Source of the DNA: Acidobacteriota bacterium
Lineage (GTDB): Bacteria > Acidobacteriota > Blastocatellia > Pyrinomonadales > Pyrinomonadaceae
NCBI GenBank assembly: GCA_019639195.1
Contig: JAHBSI010000001.1
Location: forward strand, 558,001 to 622,000
Length of the DNA: 64,000 bases
Direction: 5' to 3'
Below the pieces are notes generated by a model. The model searched no databases and was not told the origin of the DNA. It saw nothing but the letters and a program-made list of their open reading frames with translations. Both the position numbers and the translations under genes were made by a program. The first letter of the stretch is position 1. Each line of letters starts with the position of its first letter. Positions 1-8,903 of this stretch are shown one piece after another.

Positions 1-2
1 AT

Positions 3-416
3 CTCGTCGGCGACAAGGCGTTCTTTAACGCGCTTCGCCATATGGCATATCCGGACAAGGCACACGAATCTTACACGGACGGCCGCCAGGAACGCCTTGT
101 TACGACCGATGATTTCCTGACGATCGCCGAAAAGGATTCGGGTATGAAACTCGACTGGATCTTCGAAATGTACCTGCGTCAGCCGGAATTGCCGAGATTG
201 GAAGCAAAGCAAGTGGTAAGTTTCAATCCAAGCCAGCCGAGCACTCTCGAATTGAGGTGGATCACGCCGAACAATATGCCGTTCCCGATGCCGATAGACG
301 TCGTCGTCGATGGCAAAACTCAACGCGTCGAGATGCCCGACGGCAAAGGTTCGGTGAAATACACGGGCGCCGCTCCGGTCATCGACCCGAACGGCTGGGT
401 GCTGAAGGCTCAGTAA
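3..416 (+). CDS. C-terminal part of an M1-family metallopeptidase (partial)
   Basis: The open frame enters from the left edge with no start, so only the last ~137 residues are present. The residues up to about 60 (the stretch ending in 'LDWIFEMYLRQPELPRLEA') resemble the part of M1 (gluzincin) aminopeptidases after the catalytic domain, where a helical bundle gives way to a beta-rich C-terminal domain that binds the peptide. The HExxH zinc site would lie left of the window and cannot be checked. The family removes N-terminal residues from peptides, and in related bacteria it is often periplasmic. The stop is followed by about 200 bases without a gene before the E1 gene. The assignment rests on family resemblance only. 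Confidence 0.6.
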   Translation, partial: LVGDKAFFNALRHMAYPDKAHESYTDGRQERLVTTDDFLTIAEKDSGMKLDWIFEMYLRQPELPRLEAKQVVSFNPSQPSTLELRWITPNNMPFPMPIDVVVDGKTQRVEMPDGKGSVKYTGAAPVIDPNGWVLKAQ

Positions 417-623
417 CGCCGGATCTTCGTTTACTGCCGGAGAATAGGCCGAAGAGCTCCATTTTGAGCCTCGACGGCCTTTTTGCTTCGGGTTTGGCAG
501 GCGAATTGGCGAAAAACGCGACCGGTACTCACGTTCAGCGGCGAAATTGCTCGAGAATTTGGGATTTGCTATTATTAAAGGTTACTCACACTATAAATTT
601 CTGTTATTTAGGAACAAGATTTA

Positions 624-2792
624 ATGGCAACTGCATCCGAAAAGATCGATAAGAAATCAGCTGCATCCGAAGCGCGAGAGGTGGAGAGCGCGGACAAGTA
701 CGCGGGCCTTTCGCCAGAGGCGCTCGTTGGGCTTTACCGCACGATGTATCTTTCGCGTCGTATCGACGACAAAGAGATACAGCTAAAGGGGCAGAACAAG
801 ATCTTCTTTCAGATCTCGGGTGCAGGACACGAGGCAATGCTCGTAGGGGCGGCTCATGCGATGAAGCCGGGTTATGACTGGTTCTTTCCTTACTATCGCG
901 ACCGCGCTCTGATGCTCGGGCTCGGAATGACCGCACAGGAAATGCTCTATTCCGCCGTTGGCGCCGAACTGGATCCGAATTCGCACGGCCGTCAGATGCC
1001 TTCACATTGGGGCAAAAAGGAGCTGAATGTTCCTTCGCAATCTTCCTGCACGGGCTCACAGGCACTTCATTCCGTCGGTGCCGCCGAAGCAAGTTATCGT
1101 GCATCGCTCGTCAAGGGTTTGCCGGAGAAGATCGTCGGCTACAAGGGTGACGAGGTCGTCTATATGTCGGTCGGCGACGGCACGACGAGCGAAGGCGAAT
1201 GGTGGGAAGCTCTCAACACAGCGTCGAACCTGAAACTGCCCGTGATCTTCGTCGTCGAAGATAACGGCTACGCGATCTCGACACCCGTCGAGGTCGGGAC
1301 CGCGGGCGGTGATGTTTCAAAGCTCGTCTCCGGATTCCCCGATCTTTATATTCAAAATGTTGACGGCACGGACCCGATCGCGTCCTATGCGGCATTCAAG
1401 CGTGCGGTCGAATATTGCCGCGAGCGTAAAGGCCCGGCGTTCATTCGCGCCAAGGTGATCCGGCCGTATTCGCATTCGCTGTCAGACGACGAAAAACTCT
1501 ATCGGCCCGAGGAAGAGCGTCAGGCAGAGGCAGCGATCGACCCGATAACGACGTTCGCCGCGTTCCTGATGCAGGAAGGCATTGCCTCGAGCGAAGCCCT
1601 CGAATCTCTGCGAAAGGAAGTTGATGCCGAGGTCAATGCCGCAGCGGATATCGCGGTCGAAACACCGCAGCCCGCACCGGAAACGGCGCTTCGCAACGTG
1701 TATTCGCCGGATGTCGATCCGACCGACCGTTCGCTCTTTGATACGGAAGCCGGCGCGGAACTTTCCGGCAATGCGGGAACGATGGTCGATCTCATCAACC
1801 GCTGCATGCACGAGGAAATGGAGCGTGACGAACGCATCGTTGTCTTTGGCGAGGACGTCGCGGACGCGTCGCGTGAAGAGTATCTTGACCGCGTAAAGGG
1901 CAAGGGCGGCGTGTTCAAGGTCACGGCCAATCTGCAGCGAAAATTCGGCTCGGCGCGCGTCTTTAATTCGCCGCTTGCTGAGGCGAATATCATCGGACGT
2001 GCGGTCGGGATGGCGATCCGCGGCCTAAAGCCGGTCGTCGAGATACAGTTCTTTGACTACATCTTCCCTGCCTTTCACCAGATCAGGAACGAGGTCGCCG
2101 TAACGCGTTGGCGTTCGGATGGCGACACGAAATGTCCCATGGTCATTCGCGTTCCGGTTGGCGGTTATCTCAAAGGCGGTGCCGTTTATCACTCGCAGTC
2201 CGGCACGACGCTCTTTTCACACACGCCGGGACTGATGATCGCGTATCCGTCGAACGCACTCGATGCCAACGGCCTTCTTCGCACAGCGATCCGCTGTGAC
2301 GATCCCGTGATGTTCCTCGAACACAAGCATCTATATCGCCAGGTCTATAACAAGTCCGAATATCCTTCGAGCGAGTTTCTGATCCCGTTCGGCAAGGCAA
2401 GAACGGTACGCGAAGGCAGCGACATTTCCATCATCACGTTCGGCGCACTCGTCGAGCGTTCGAATCAGGCCGCAAAACGCCTCGAACAACAAGGCATTTC
2501 GGTCGAGATCATCGACCTTCGCACGCTCGTGCCATACGATTGGGAGGCGATCGCCGCAACCGTCAAGAAGACGTCACGCGTGATCGTCGCTCACGAAGAT
2601 TCGATGTCATTCGGCTACGGTGCCGAGATCGCCGCACGCATTTCCGACGAGCTTTTCGAATACCTAGACGCTCCCGTCCGCCGTGTCGCCGCAACCGACA
2701 CATTCGTCGCCTACGCCCCGCAGGTAGAGGATTTTATCCTGCCGCAGAGCGACGACGTTGAAAAGGCGGTCCAGGAGCTGATGAAGTATTAG
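624..2792 (+). CDS. Fused alpha/beta E1 component of a branched-chain 2-oxoacid dehydrogenase
   Basis: A 722-residue cytosolic protein joining the two halves of a thiamine-diphosphate-dependent E1, which decarboxylates 2-oxo acids and passes the acyl group to lipoyl-E2. The alpha half (about 30-330) carries the ThDP/Mg motif beginning GDG at residue 184 and ending in the Asn of 'EDNGYAIS' near 214. After an Ala/Glu/Pro-rich linker (about 340-380), the beta half starts near 385 and contains 'VVFGEDVAD', '[15 protein letters not shown]' and the C-terminal transketolase-type domain with '[15 protein letters not shown]'. Separate alpha and beta subunits are each about 330-400 residues, so the length fits a full fusion. 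The branched-chain type is preferred over pyruvate because of the A-B fusion and the 'HYRDRA'-like alpha region, but substrate is not proven. No E2 or E3 gene lies nearby. Confidence 0.88.
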   Translation: MATASEKIDKKSAASEAREVESADKYAGLSPEALVGLYRTMYLSRRIDDKEIQLKGQNKIFFQISGAGHEAMLVGAAHAMKPGYDWFFPYYRDRALMLGLGMTAQEMLYSAVGAELDPNSHGRQMPSHWGKKELNVPSQSSCTGSQALHSVGAAEASYRASLVKGLPEKIVGYKGDEVVYMSVGDGTTSEGEWWEALNTASNLKLPVIFVVEDNGYAISTPVEVGTAGGDVSKLVSGFPDLYIQNVDGTDPIASYAAFKRAVEYCRERKGPAFIRAKVIRPYSHSLSDDEKLYRPEEERQAEAAIDPITTFAAFLMQEGIASSEALESLRKEVDAEVNAAADIAVETPQPAPETALRNVYSPDVDPTDRSLFDTEAGAELSGNAGTMVDLINRCMHEEMERDERIVVFGEDVADASREEYLDRVKGKGGVFKVTANLQRKFGSARVFNSPLAEANIIGRAVGMAIRGLKPVVEIQFFDYIFPAFHQIRNEVAVTRWRSDGDTKCPMVIRVPVGGYLKGGAVYHSQSGTTLFSHTPGLMIAYPSNALDANGLLRTAIRCDDPVMFLEHKHLYRQVYNKSEYPSSEFLIPFGKARTVREGSDISIITFGALVERSNQAAKRLEQQGISVEIIDLRTLVPYDWEAIAATVKKTSRVIVAHEDSMSFGYGAEIAARISDELFEYLDAPVRRVAATDTFVAYAPQVEDFILPQSDDVEKAVQELMKY

Positions 2793-2856
2793 CAGTCTCA
2801 CTTTCGGAACTTTCTGAGCCTTCTAAGCGTATCTGTGCTAAAGTCACCGGTACGCT

Positions 2857-3546
2857 ATGTCAATTTTCGCAAAAATTACAGGGGCAAAGGCGTCTTTGCC
2901 GATCGTTCTTTTGGCTTTTGCGGCCCTTGCAATGCCGATATTTGGGCAGTCAAATGGCCCTGTGGTCGTGCGTCCCGGTGCTCCGGGCCAGCCTAGCAAG
3001 GTGCTGCCGGCGGACACGCGTCCGCTCCCGCCGCCGCTCTCAAAACAGGACATCGAGTTTATGCAGGGAATGATAATGCACCATGCTCAGGCCGTTGAGA
3101 TGGTCGCATTGATGGATGGCCGCACCACGAACAAAGACCTTCGCCGGCTCGGCGCCCGCATCAGCCAGTCTCAATCTGACGAAATGAACTTTATGAAACG
3201 GTGGCTCATTGCACGCGGCCAACCGACCGAGATGAAAATGTCCGGTATGGATATGTCCGGAATGAGCGGACACGATCATCATTCGATGGGAAATATGATG
3301 ATGCCCGGAATGCTGACGCCGGAACAAATGGCGGCGTTAAAGGCGGCCACCGGAGCGGAATTCGACAGGCTCTTTTTGACGGGAATGATACAGCACCACG
3401 GCGGTGCATTGACTATGGTAAAAGATCTTTTTGACGCGCCGGGAAGCGGGCAGGATGCCGAACTTTTCAATTTTGCGACCGATGTTGACAGCGGCCAGCG
3501 TGCCGAGATCCGAATAATGCAGAATATGCTGGGAGAGAAACACTAA
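2857..3546 (+). CDS. Secreted DUF305 protein with Met/His-rich insert
   Basis: A 229-residue exported protein with a hydrophobic signal segment at about 10-30 ending near 'FGQSNG'. Two DUF305 (ferritin-like helical) halves are visible: 'DIEFMQGMIMHHAQAVEMVALM' near residue 66 and 'LFLTGMIQHHGGALTMVKDLF' near 170, each with the paired His typical of the family. Between them is a Met- and His-rich stretch (about 126-152, 'MKMSGMDMSGMSGHDHH'), a composition common in periplasmic copper-binding proteins, so metal binding is likely but inferred. The next gene starts two bases after the stop, so the two are almost certainly cotranscribed. The ATG at 2857 was chosen because it gives a complete signal peptide. 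Confidence 0.85.
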   Translation: MSIFAKITGAKASLPIVLLAFAALAMPIFGQSNGPVVVRPGAPGQPSKVLPADTRPLPPPLSKQDIEFMQGMIMHHAQAVEMVALMDGRTTNKDLRRLGARISQSQSDEMNFMKRWLIARGQPTEMKMSGMDMSGMSGHDHHSMGNMMMPGMLTPEQMAALKAATGAEFDRLFLTGMIQHHGGALTMVKDLFDAPGSGQDAELFNFATDVDSGQRAEIRIMQNMLGEKH

Positions 3547-3548
3547 CG

Positions 3549-5462
3549 ATGAAGATCCGAAATTTAGCTAACCTCTTTAGTTCTGTCGCTTTAGCGGCAT
3601 TCTTGTCGATAGGCCTTGCCGACGCTGCCCTTGCGCAAGGGCCGCCGCAGGCACCGCCGCCGCTTCCTCCCGGAATGACGGGTTCGAACGCAAATGACCC
3701 GCGTGCCCACTTGAAGCCCGGCGTTTTTGATGCGGGCGAAGCTGCAATGGGCATCAAGCACCTGCTTTTGCTGAAAAAGCCGTCGGCCTTCGACGTAGGC
3801 ACGGATCCGGACAGCCCGATGGTCGCAAAGGCTCTGACATCGCTGGGAGTTCCCCCGAATGCGAAGATCCCGGCGGAAATGAAGATGTCATTCGCACCGC
3901 TCGCATTCGCCAATTCGGATATCGCGTTTCAGGGAAATTATCTTTTCCTCGGTAATTTCTACGGCGTTAACATCTATAACATCGCCGACCCGGCAAAGGC
4001 CGAGCTTGTAACATCGATGCCGTGTCCCGGCGGACAGGGCGATGTTTCGGTGTTCAAGAATCTGCTCTTTATGTCGGTAGAGATGCCGAACGGACGCCTC
4101 GATTGCGGCGAACAGGGATTTCCGCCGCCGGCGCAAGGCTCCGGTTTGCCGGCCGCGAACAAGGAACGTTTTCGCGGCGTGCGAATCTTTGATATTTCGG
4201 ATATCAAGGCTCCGAAACAGGTCGCGGCCGTTCAAACTTGCCGCGGCTCGCACACGCATACGCTTGTCCCCGACCCGAAAGATCCGAACAACATTTACGT
4301 CTATGTTTCCGGCACCTCCTTTGTGCGTCAGGACGAAGAAATGCCGGGATGTTCCGGCGGAGCACCGGACAAAGACCCGAACACGGCTCTTTTCCGTATC
4401 GACGTGATCAAGGTTCCGGTCGCCGCTCCGCAGGATGCGAAGATCATTGCAAGCCCGCGCGTTTTCATCGATCCGCGAACCGGTGCTTACAACGGCCTGG
4501 ACGACGGCGGCTCGCATGCGAACAAGGGCAATAAGGAGTTCAGCGACCAGTGCCACGACATCACGGTCTATCCCGAGATCGGCCTTGCGGCGGGAGCTTG
4601 CTCAGGCAACGGATTGCTGCTCGACATCCGCGATCCCGCGAACCCGAAACGCATCGACGCCGTTAACGATCCGAACTATGCCTACTGGCACTCAGCCGCA
4701 TTCTCAAATGACGGCAAGAAGGTTGTCTTCACGGACGAATGGGGCGGCGGCATGGGCGCTCGATGCCGTGCGACGGACCCGAATGTCTGGGGTGCGGACG
4801 CGATCTTTGATCTTGTGGACAACAAGCTCAAATTCCAGAGCTATTACAAGATGCCGGCCGCGCAGACCGAACAGGAGAATTGCGTTGCTCACAACGGCTC
4901 GCTCGTACCCGTTCCGGGACGCGACATAAAGGTGCAGGCGTGGTATCAGGGCGGCATCTCGATCATGGATTTCACCGATGCGGCGAAACCGTTCGAGATC
5001 GCATATTTCGATCGCGGGCCGGTCGATCCTAAGACACTCGTGCTTGGCGGTTCCTGGTCGGCGTATTGGTACAACGGCAACGTGTATTCGTCAGAGATCG
5101 CACGCGGCCTCGATATCTTTTCGCTGACTCCGACGAAATTCCTTTCACAGAATGAGATCGACGCCGCAAGGTCGGTTCATCTTCCCGAATGGAACGTCCA
5201 AAGCCAGCAGCGTATCGTCTGGGCCAACAAACCTGTCGTCGCGAAAGCATACATCGACCAGCTTGAACGCTCGTCATCGATGTCGGCAAAAGACGCCACG
5301 ACGGTGCGAAAGGCACTAGACAAGGCCGAGAAGAGCAAAAGCGCAAAAGGCCTTGCGAAATCGCTCGCGATCGTCGAGAAAGCAGCAGCCGCGTCGAAGA
5401 ACGCAAACGACACGGCACGCTTCAACGCGGTCGCTGAGATCCTTAAGCAGCCGCAGTTCTAA
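3549..5462 (+). CDS. Secreted LVIVD-repeat protein
   Basis: A 637-residue exported protein. A signal peptide covers about residues 1-29 ('SVALAAFLSIGLADAALAQG'), followed by a Pro-rich stretch. The body has repeated units of the type 'GNFYGVNIYNIADPAKAELVTSM', 'RGVRIFDISDIKAPKQVAAV', 'GNGLLLDIRDPANPKRIDAV' and 'GGISIMDFTDAAKPFEIAYF', which are LVIVD-type repeats expected to fold as a beta-propeller outside the cytoplasm. The last ~90 residues are Lys/Ala/Ser-rich and look helical. It follows the DUF305 gene after two bases, a pairing that suggests a joint envelope role, but the substrate or partner is unknown. A terminator-like hairpin follows the stop. Confidence 0.82.
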   Translation: MKIRNLANLFSSVALAAFLSIGLADAALAQGPPQAPPPLPPGMTGSNANDPRAHLKPGVFDAGEAAMGIKHLLLLKKPSAFDVGTDPDSPMVAKALTSLGVPPNAKIPAEMKMSFAPLAFANSDIAFQGNYLFLGNFYGVNIYNIADPAKAELVTSMPCPGGQGDVSVFKNLLFMSVEMPNGRLDCGEQGFPPPAQGSGLPAANKERFRGVRIFDISDIKAPKQVAAVQTCRGSHTHTLVPDPKDPNNIYVYVSGTSFVRQDEEMPGCSGGAPDKDPNTALFRIDVIKVPVAAPQDAKIIASPRVFIDPRTGAYNGLDDGGSHANKGNKEFSDQCHDITVYPEIGLAAGACSGNGLLLDIRDPANPKRIDAVNDPNYAYWHSAAFSNDGKKVVFTDEWGGGMGARCRATDPNVWGADAIFDLVDNKLKFQSYYKMPAAQTEQENCVAHNGSLVPVPGRDIKVQAWYQGGISIMDFTDAAKPFEIAYFDRGPVDPKTLVLGGSWSAYWYNGNVYSSEIARGLDIFSLTPTKFLSQNEIDAARSVHLPEWNVQSQQRIVWANKPVVAKAYIDQLERSSSMSAKDATTVRKALDKAEKSKSAKGLAKSLAIVEKAAAASKNANDTARFNAVAEILKQPQF

Positions 5463-5487
5463 CTGTCGAAAGCCTTCGTGATACTAA

Positions 5488-5517
5488 TGCCTGGTCCGGA
5501 AACGGGCCGGGCATTTT
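5488..5517 (+). terminator. Rho-independent terminator after the LVIVD gene
   Basis: TGCCTGGTCC and GGGCCGGGCA form a ten-pair stem with G-T pairs around a GAAAC-type loop, followed by TTTT. It lies 26 bases after the stop and would end the DUF305-LVIVD transcript. Confidence 0.6.
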
Positions 5518-5571
5518 ACAAGCCGTCAGGTGTGAATTATTAACAGGCCGGACTGAAAGACTGAATACGCA

Positions 5572-5784
5572 ATGCAATACGCGATCGTAATTGAAAAAAC
5601 GGCGACTAACTATGCCGCCTACGTTCCTGATCTTTTGGGATGTGTTGCCACGGGATCGACTATCAAGGAAACCGAAAACCACATCCGCGAGGCTATCGAA
5701 CTGCACATACGAGGTATGAAGGAAGACGGCATTCCGATCCCCGAGCCGAGCAGCCACGTCGAATATATAAAGATCGCCGCCTGA
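5572..5784 (+). CDS. HicB-family antitoxin-like protein without a HicA partner
   Basis: A 70-residue protein with the partial-RNase-H fold sequence of the HicB family: 'YAIVIEKTATNYAAYVPDLLGCVATGSTIKETENHIREAIELHI' at about 3-47. HicB normally neutralises the HicA mRNA interferase encoded next to it. No HicA-like frame (about 60 residues with a conserved His) is visible in the 109 bases upstream or in the short gap to the convergent downstream gene. Many solitary HicB-like proteins of this length exist in bacterial chromosomes without toxin, so a toxin-antitoxin role should not be assumed. It has no C-terminal DNA-binding domain. Confidence 0.75.
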   Translation: MQYAIVIEKTATNYAAYVPDLLGCVATGSTIKETENHIREAIELHIRGMKEDGIPIPEPSSHVEYIKIAA

Positions 5785-5814
5785 TCTCATCCGCGCATGC
5801 GGGAGGAGATCGCT

Positions 5815-6615
5815 CTACTTAAATTCCGCGAGTCTATAAACGCCTTTCTCGATACGTTCGGCAAAGCCGGCCTTGACCAGGTCGTGATTTGCTTTGCCGG
5901 CCTCGACGCGCGAAAGGCCGAATTTGCCTGCAAGTTCGCCCACCAACGTCATTCCCGCAAGCTGGAGATAGTTGCGCGCAAGCTCGAGCACCGCTTTTTC
6001 ACGCGTCATCTTTGCCGCCGTCTCTTTCGGAAAGCGGGCCTCGCTGAGCGCCCAGATATACGTGAACTTCGGCACGTAAACGACCTCCGCAGGCACGACC
6101 TTCATCCGTTTTTGAAGCTCGTCGAGAGCCTTTGTAAGTTCGGGTCGGGTGAGGCCCGCTGCATCGCGAAGGTCGGAGGTCGCAAGCTCAAATTCCTTTC
6201 TAAGGATCTTCAGCACGAGCTGTGCGTTCTTCGAAAGAATGCCGCTTTCGCCCTTCTTTGAACAACCCCAGAGTGTGTTGAAGACGGGGATCACCCGCTT
6301 TGCGATGAACATCGAATGCCCTTTGTAGATCTTCGCGTAATAGACGCGGCCGCGTGCGATCACCTCATCTTTTAGCACCCACGCGGAGCTCGCTTCCGGG
6401 TCTTTTTGAACATTTCGCGGCATATGAGCATCGCGTCGTCCGCACACGGCGATATAGACCGACGGCAGACGTTTTCGCACGTCCGTCATCCCAAGACAAA
6501 GCCCGAGATCCTCGACCATCTCTTCGACCGCGACGGCCGTTTCGACACGCAAAGAATCTTCGCGATGCCATTTCCTGTCGCGATACAATTCAATTTCTTC
6601 CGGCAGCAAACTCAT
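5815..6615 (-). CDS. AlkZ-related winged-helix protein
   Basis: A 266-residue cytosolic protein resembling the AlkZ/YcaQ-related group of winged-helix proteins. The C-terminal half shows repeated winged-helix-like segments: 'ELATSDLRDAAGLTRPELTKALDELQKRMKVVPAE' and 'LAGMTLVGELAGKFGLSRVEAGKANHDLVKAGFAERI'. True AlkZ enzymes are DNA glycosylases that open interstrand crosslinks using a QxQ or QxD motif near the N-terminus. I do not see that motif clearly, so glycosylase activity is not claimed. The ATG at 6615 is chosen over a TTG seven codons upstream. The gene stands alone, downstream of a strong terminator and convergent with the HicB-like gene. Confidence 0.55.
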   Translation of the reverse strand: MSLLPEEIELYRDRKWHREDSLRVETAVAVEEMVEDLGLCLGMTDVRKRLPSVYIAVCGRRDAHMPRNVQKDPEASSAWVLKDEVIARGRVYYAKIYKGHSMFIAKRVIPVFNTLWGCSKKGESGILSKNAQLVLKILRKEFELATSDLRDAAGLTRPELTKALDELQKRMKVVPAEVVYVPKFTYIWALSEARFPKETAAKMTREKAVLELARNYLQLAGMTLVGELAGKFGLSRVEAGKANHDLVKAGFAERIEKGVYRLAEFK

Positions 6616-6634
6616 ACCTTTCGCATTAGAACAC

Positions 6635-6673
6635 AAAAAAATAGCTGCCAGCTAATGTTACGAAGCTGACAGC
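6635..6673 (-). terminator. Strong Rho-independent terminator after the glycine-zipper protein gene
   Basis: On the minus strand GCTGTCAGCT and AGCTGGCAGC form a ten-pair stem with one G-U pair around a ten-base loop, followed by TATTTTTTT. It closes the gene at 6703-8319 and insulates the next minus-strand gene. Confidence 0.8.
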
Positions 6674-6702
6674 AATTTAATGAGCAATTTGCGACGAGGT
6701 CG

Positions 6703-8319
6703 TTACCGCGGAGACTGCGCGTCCCTTTGGATCGGGGACGAAGCAACAACCGAGATGGTCGAGCCCTTCATCAGCTGGATGTCGTCTCTTCCCTGCAGAA
6801 CGACCGAGCCCGCACCGGCTCCGCCGCCAATGATGGCACCGATCGCCGCACCTTTCAGGCCGCCCGCGATCGCACCGATCACTGCACCGATACCGGCACC
6901 GATGCCGCCGCGTTTGACGCTTTCTTTGGTCTGGCTGTCGCCTTTTGCCGTCCCTTCGGTATCGACCTTTACGTCTTTGCCGTTCTGGTCGCGGATCGAA
7001 GAAAGGCTGCCCGCGAAGTCATAAACTTCACCGTTGCGAAGCGTGATCCTCTCAAAGTTGAACGTGATATTCGAGCGGCCGCTGACACGTCCCGAGCGGC
7101 CGACGCCCGAAATGTATCCCTCGATTGTCGCACCGCGAAACTCATTCGGCGACTGAACGGTCATTCGGAAACGGTCGTTGTTCTGCGACACTTTCGTATT
7201 GATGTCGTTGTCGAGAATGCCGGTGATCGTCGTACCGTTCGGCACTATGAAGCGTCCGGTCCGCGGAGTACTGGTCGTTGGTGGATAGTTTCCGTAACCC
7301 GGATTCCCGCTATTTCCATCGTTGTCGGAATAGCTGCCGTTGTTGCCGGAATTTCCCGTATCAATGCCGAGGCGCGCGACCTGATCGGTCTTGTTGTAAA
7401 CGCTTTCGGCAAAGACGGTCTGGCTCAGATAGCTCGTCGTAATGCGTCTCATTACGCGAAGTTCCTGGCCGTTGCGCGATGTTTCGAACGTGATCGCATA
7501 GTCGGTGTCGCCGCCGAGGCTCGAAACCGTAAGCTTGTCACCGGAGAGCGTTGCACGCAGGCGGATCGTGCGGCCGGATGCGTCCGTTTCGGTCGTTTCG
7601 CGTCCGTCAGCAAGGAATGACACGGGCGACGAAGTCGAGGTCGCAAGCGTGACGTTGTTGCCGCGGATATCAAGTGCGATCTGGCTCGGAGCGGTAAGCT
7701 TGTCCTTTAGCTCCTCGCGATTAGTTCCGCTAGCGTTCGAACGTGCGACGATGTCGTCGATCCGTTCGCTCCGTTCGAGATCGAGGTCATAGGTTCCCGA
7801 GAGGCCGACCACAACGGTACTTCCTGTCGTCGGATAATTGTTCACCGGGTCGTTGTATCGGTCATCGTTCGAATCGCCGGTCATTGACCAGTTGTTCGTT
7901 ACGCCATAATTCTCGGCAAGGCGATCGATCTGGGCCTTGATGTCGTTCCAGTCGTCCATCAGCCGCTGATTTTGCTGGTTGCTGATCAGAAATTGATCGA
8001 CACGTTTTGCGGCATCGACGATCGGCCGAATATCATCGCGATTCTCCCGACGCTTGTCGAAATTGTTGCGAAAATCGCGGATCGTATCCTTCAGTTCGCT
8101 GATGTCCTGGCCGACCTGCGAAACGGCGGTCGTGTTCACCGAAGCTGAATTCAGTTGATAGCGAAGGTCGTAGTCGAAATTATCAACCTTTGTCGAAAGG
8201 CTGCGGACCGCATCGCGGATCTCACGCTCGCTTCGCCTCTGCGCATCTGCGGTCGTAACGCCCGCAATTGCGATCATTGCCACAAACAAAGCTGTTAGAT
8301 GGATTCGTAAAGTTTTCAT
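6703..8319 (-). CDS. Secreted protein with C-terminal glycine zipper
   Basis: A 538-residue exported protein of unknown function. Residues 1-27 form a signal peptide ending 'TTADAQ'. A charged, probably helical region follows (about 30-150), then a beta-rich middle with a domain around 175-310 and a Gly/Ser/Asn-rich linker near 320-350. A second beta region at about 355-460 includes 'FIVPNGTTITGILDNDINTKVSQNNDRFRMTV', resembling domains in envelope proteins that precede glycine zippers. At about 472-505 there is a glycine zipper ('GGIGAGIGAVIGAIAGG'), a segment that inserts in or packs against membranes. It is isolated, with its own terminator. Confidence 0.75.
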   Translation of the reverse strand: MKTLRIHLTALFVAMIAIAGVTTADAQRRSEREIRDAVRSLSTKVDNFDYDLRYQLNSASVNTTAVSQVGQDISELKDTIRDFRNNFDKRRENRDDIRPIVDAAKRVDQFLISNQQNQRLMDDWNDIKAQIDRLAENYGVTNNWSMTGDSNDDRYNDPVNNYPTTGSTVVVGLSGTYDLDLERSERIDDIVARSNASGTNREELKDKLTAPSQIALDIRGNNVTLATSTSSPVSFLADGRETTETDASGRTIRLRATLSGDKLTVSSLGGDTDYAITFETSRNGQELRVMRRITTSYLSQTVFAESVYNKTDQVARLGIDTGNSGNNGSYSDNDGNSGNPGYGNYPPTTSTPRTGRFIVPNGTTITGILDNDINTKVSQNNDRFRMTVQSPNEFRGATIEGYISGVGRSGRVSGRSNITFNFERITLRNGEVYDFAGSLSSIRDQNGKDVKVDTEGTAKGDSQTKESVKRGGIGAGIGAVIGAIAGGLKGAAIGAIIGGGAGAGSVVLQGRDDIQLMKGSTISVVASSPIQRDAQSPR

Positions 8320-8467
8320 CGTTCCGTTACCTGATCTAGCCTATTTTACGCGAATTTGGGCGGCATGCACCGCTCGGCGCTCTCGCCCAGCCATTTTGAA
8401 GCATTTTCCGTGCCAGAAGTTGTCATCTGTCTTGCCCCGCAAATAATGCTAGAATTGGCAAAAACCT

Positions 8468-8896
8468 ATGGCACAAGATCCTTCTGAAGCGGTCGTCAGA
8501 TTCATCGGGGACGACTATTTTCTCGGCACGACCCCGAGCGGTTTGCCGCAACTTATGGATTCCAAAGGAGATAGACACGCGGCCCCAACGCCGATGGAGC
8601 TTCTCCTGCTGGCGGTCGCTGGCTGTACGGCGATCGACGTTCAATCAATTCTTGCAAAGAAACGGCAGGACGTTACATCTTACGACGTGCGTATTTCCGG
8701 CACGCGCGCTGATGAGCATCCGCGAAAATTTACGGCGTTTCATGTAACCCATATCGTGCGCGGACGCGGTATCTCGGCAAAGGCCGTCGAGGACGCGATA
8801 AGGCTGTCGGATGAGACATATTGTTCGGTCGCCGCAACCGTTAGGCCGACGGCGACGATCACGACCGGTTACGAGATCATTGAAGAGAACAATTAA
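8468..8896 (+). CDS. OsmC-family peroxide reductase-like protein
   Basis: A 142-residue cytosolic protein of the OsmC/Ohr superfamily, which reduces organic hydroperoxides with two cysteines. The two expected cysteines are present: C53 in 'LAVAGCTAID' and C119 in 'ETYCSVAATV', each in its usual helix start. Length and the 'PTPMELLLLAVAGC' motif match the YhfA/OsmC branch rather than Ohr. The secreted HEAT-cyclophilin gene starts eight bases after the stop, so the two are probably one transcript. The peroxide-response cluster lies about 3 kb downstream on the other strand. Confidence 0.88.
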   Translation: MAQDPSEAVVRFIGDDYFLGTTPSGLPQLMDSKGDRHAAPTPMELLLLAVAGCTAIDVQSILAKKRQDVTSYDVRISGTRADEHPRKFTAFHVTHIVRGRGISAKAVEDAIRLSDETYCSVAATVRPTATITTGYEIIEENN

Positions 8897-8903
8897 CAAC
8901 CCA

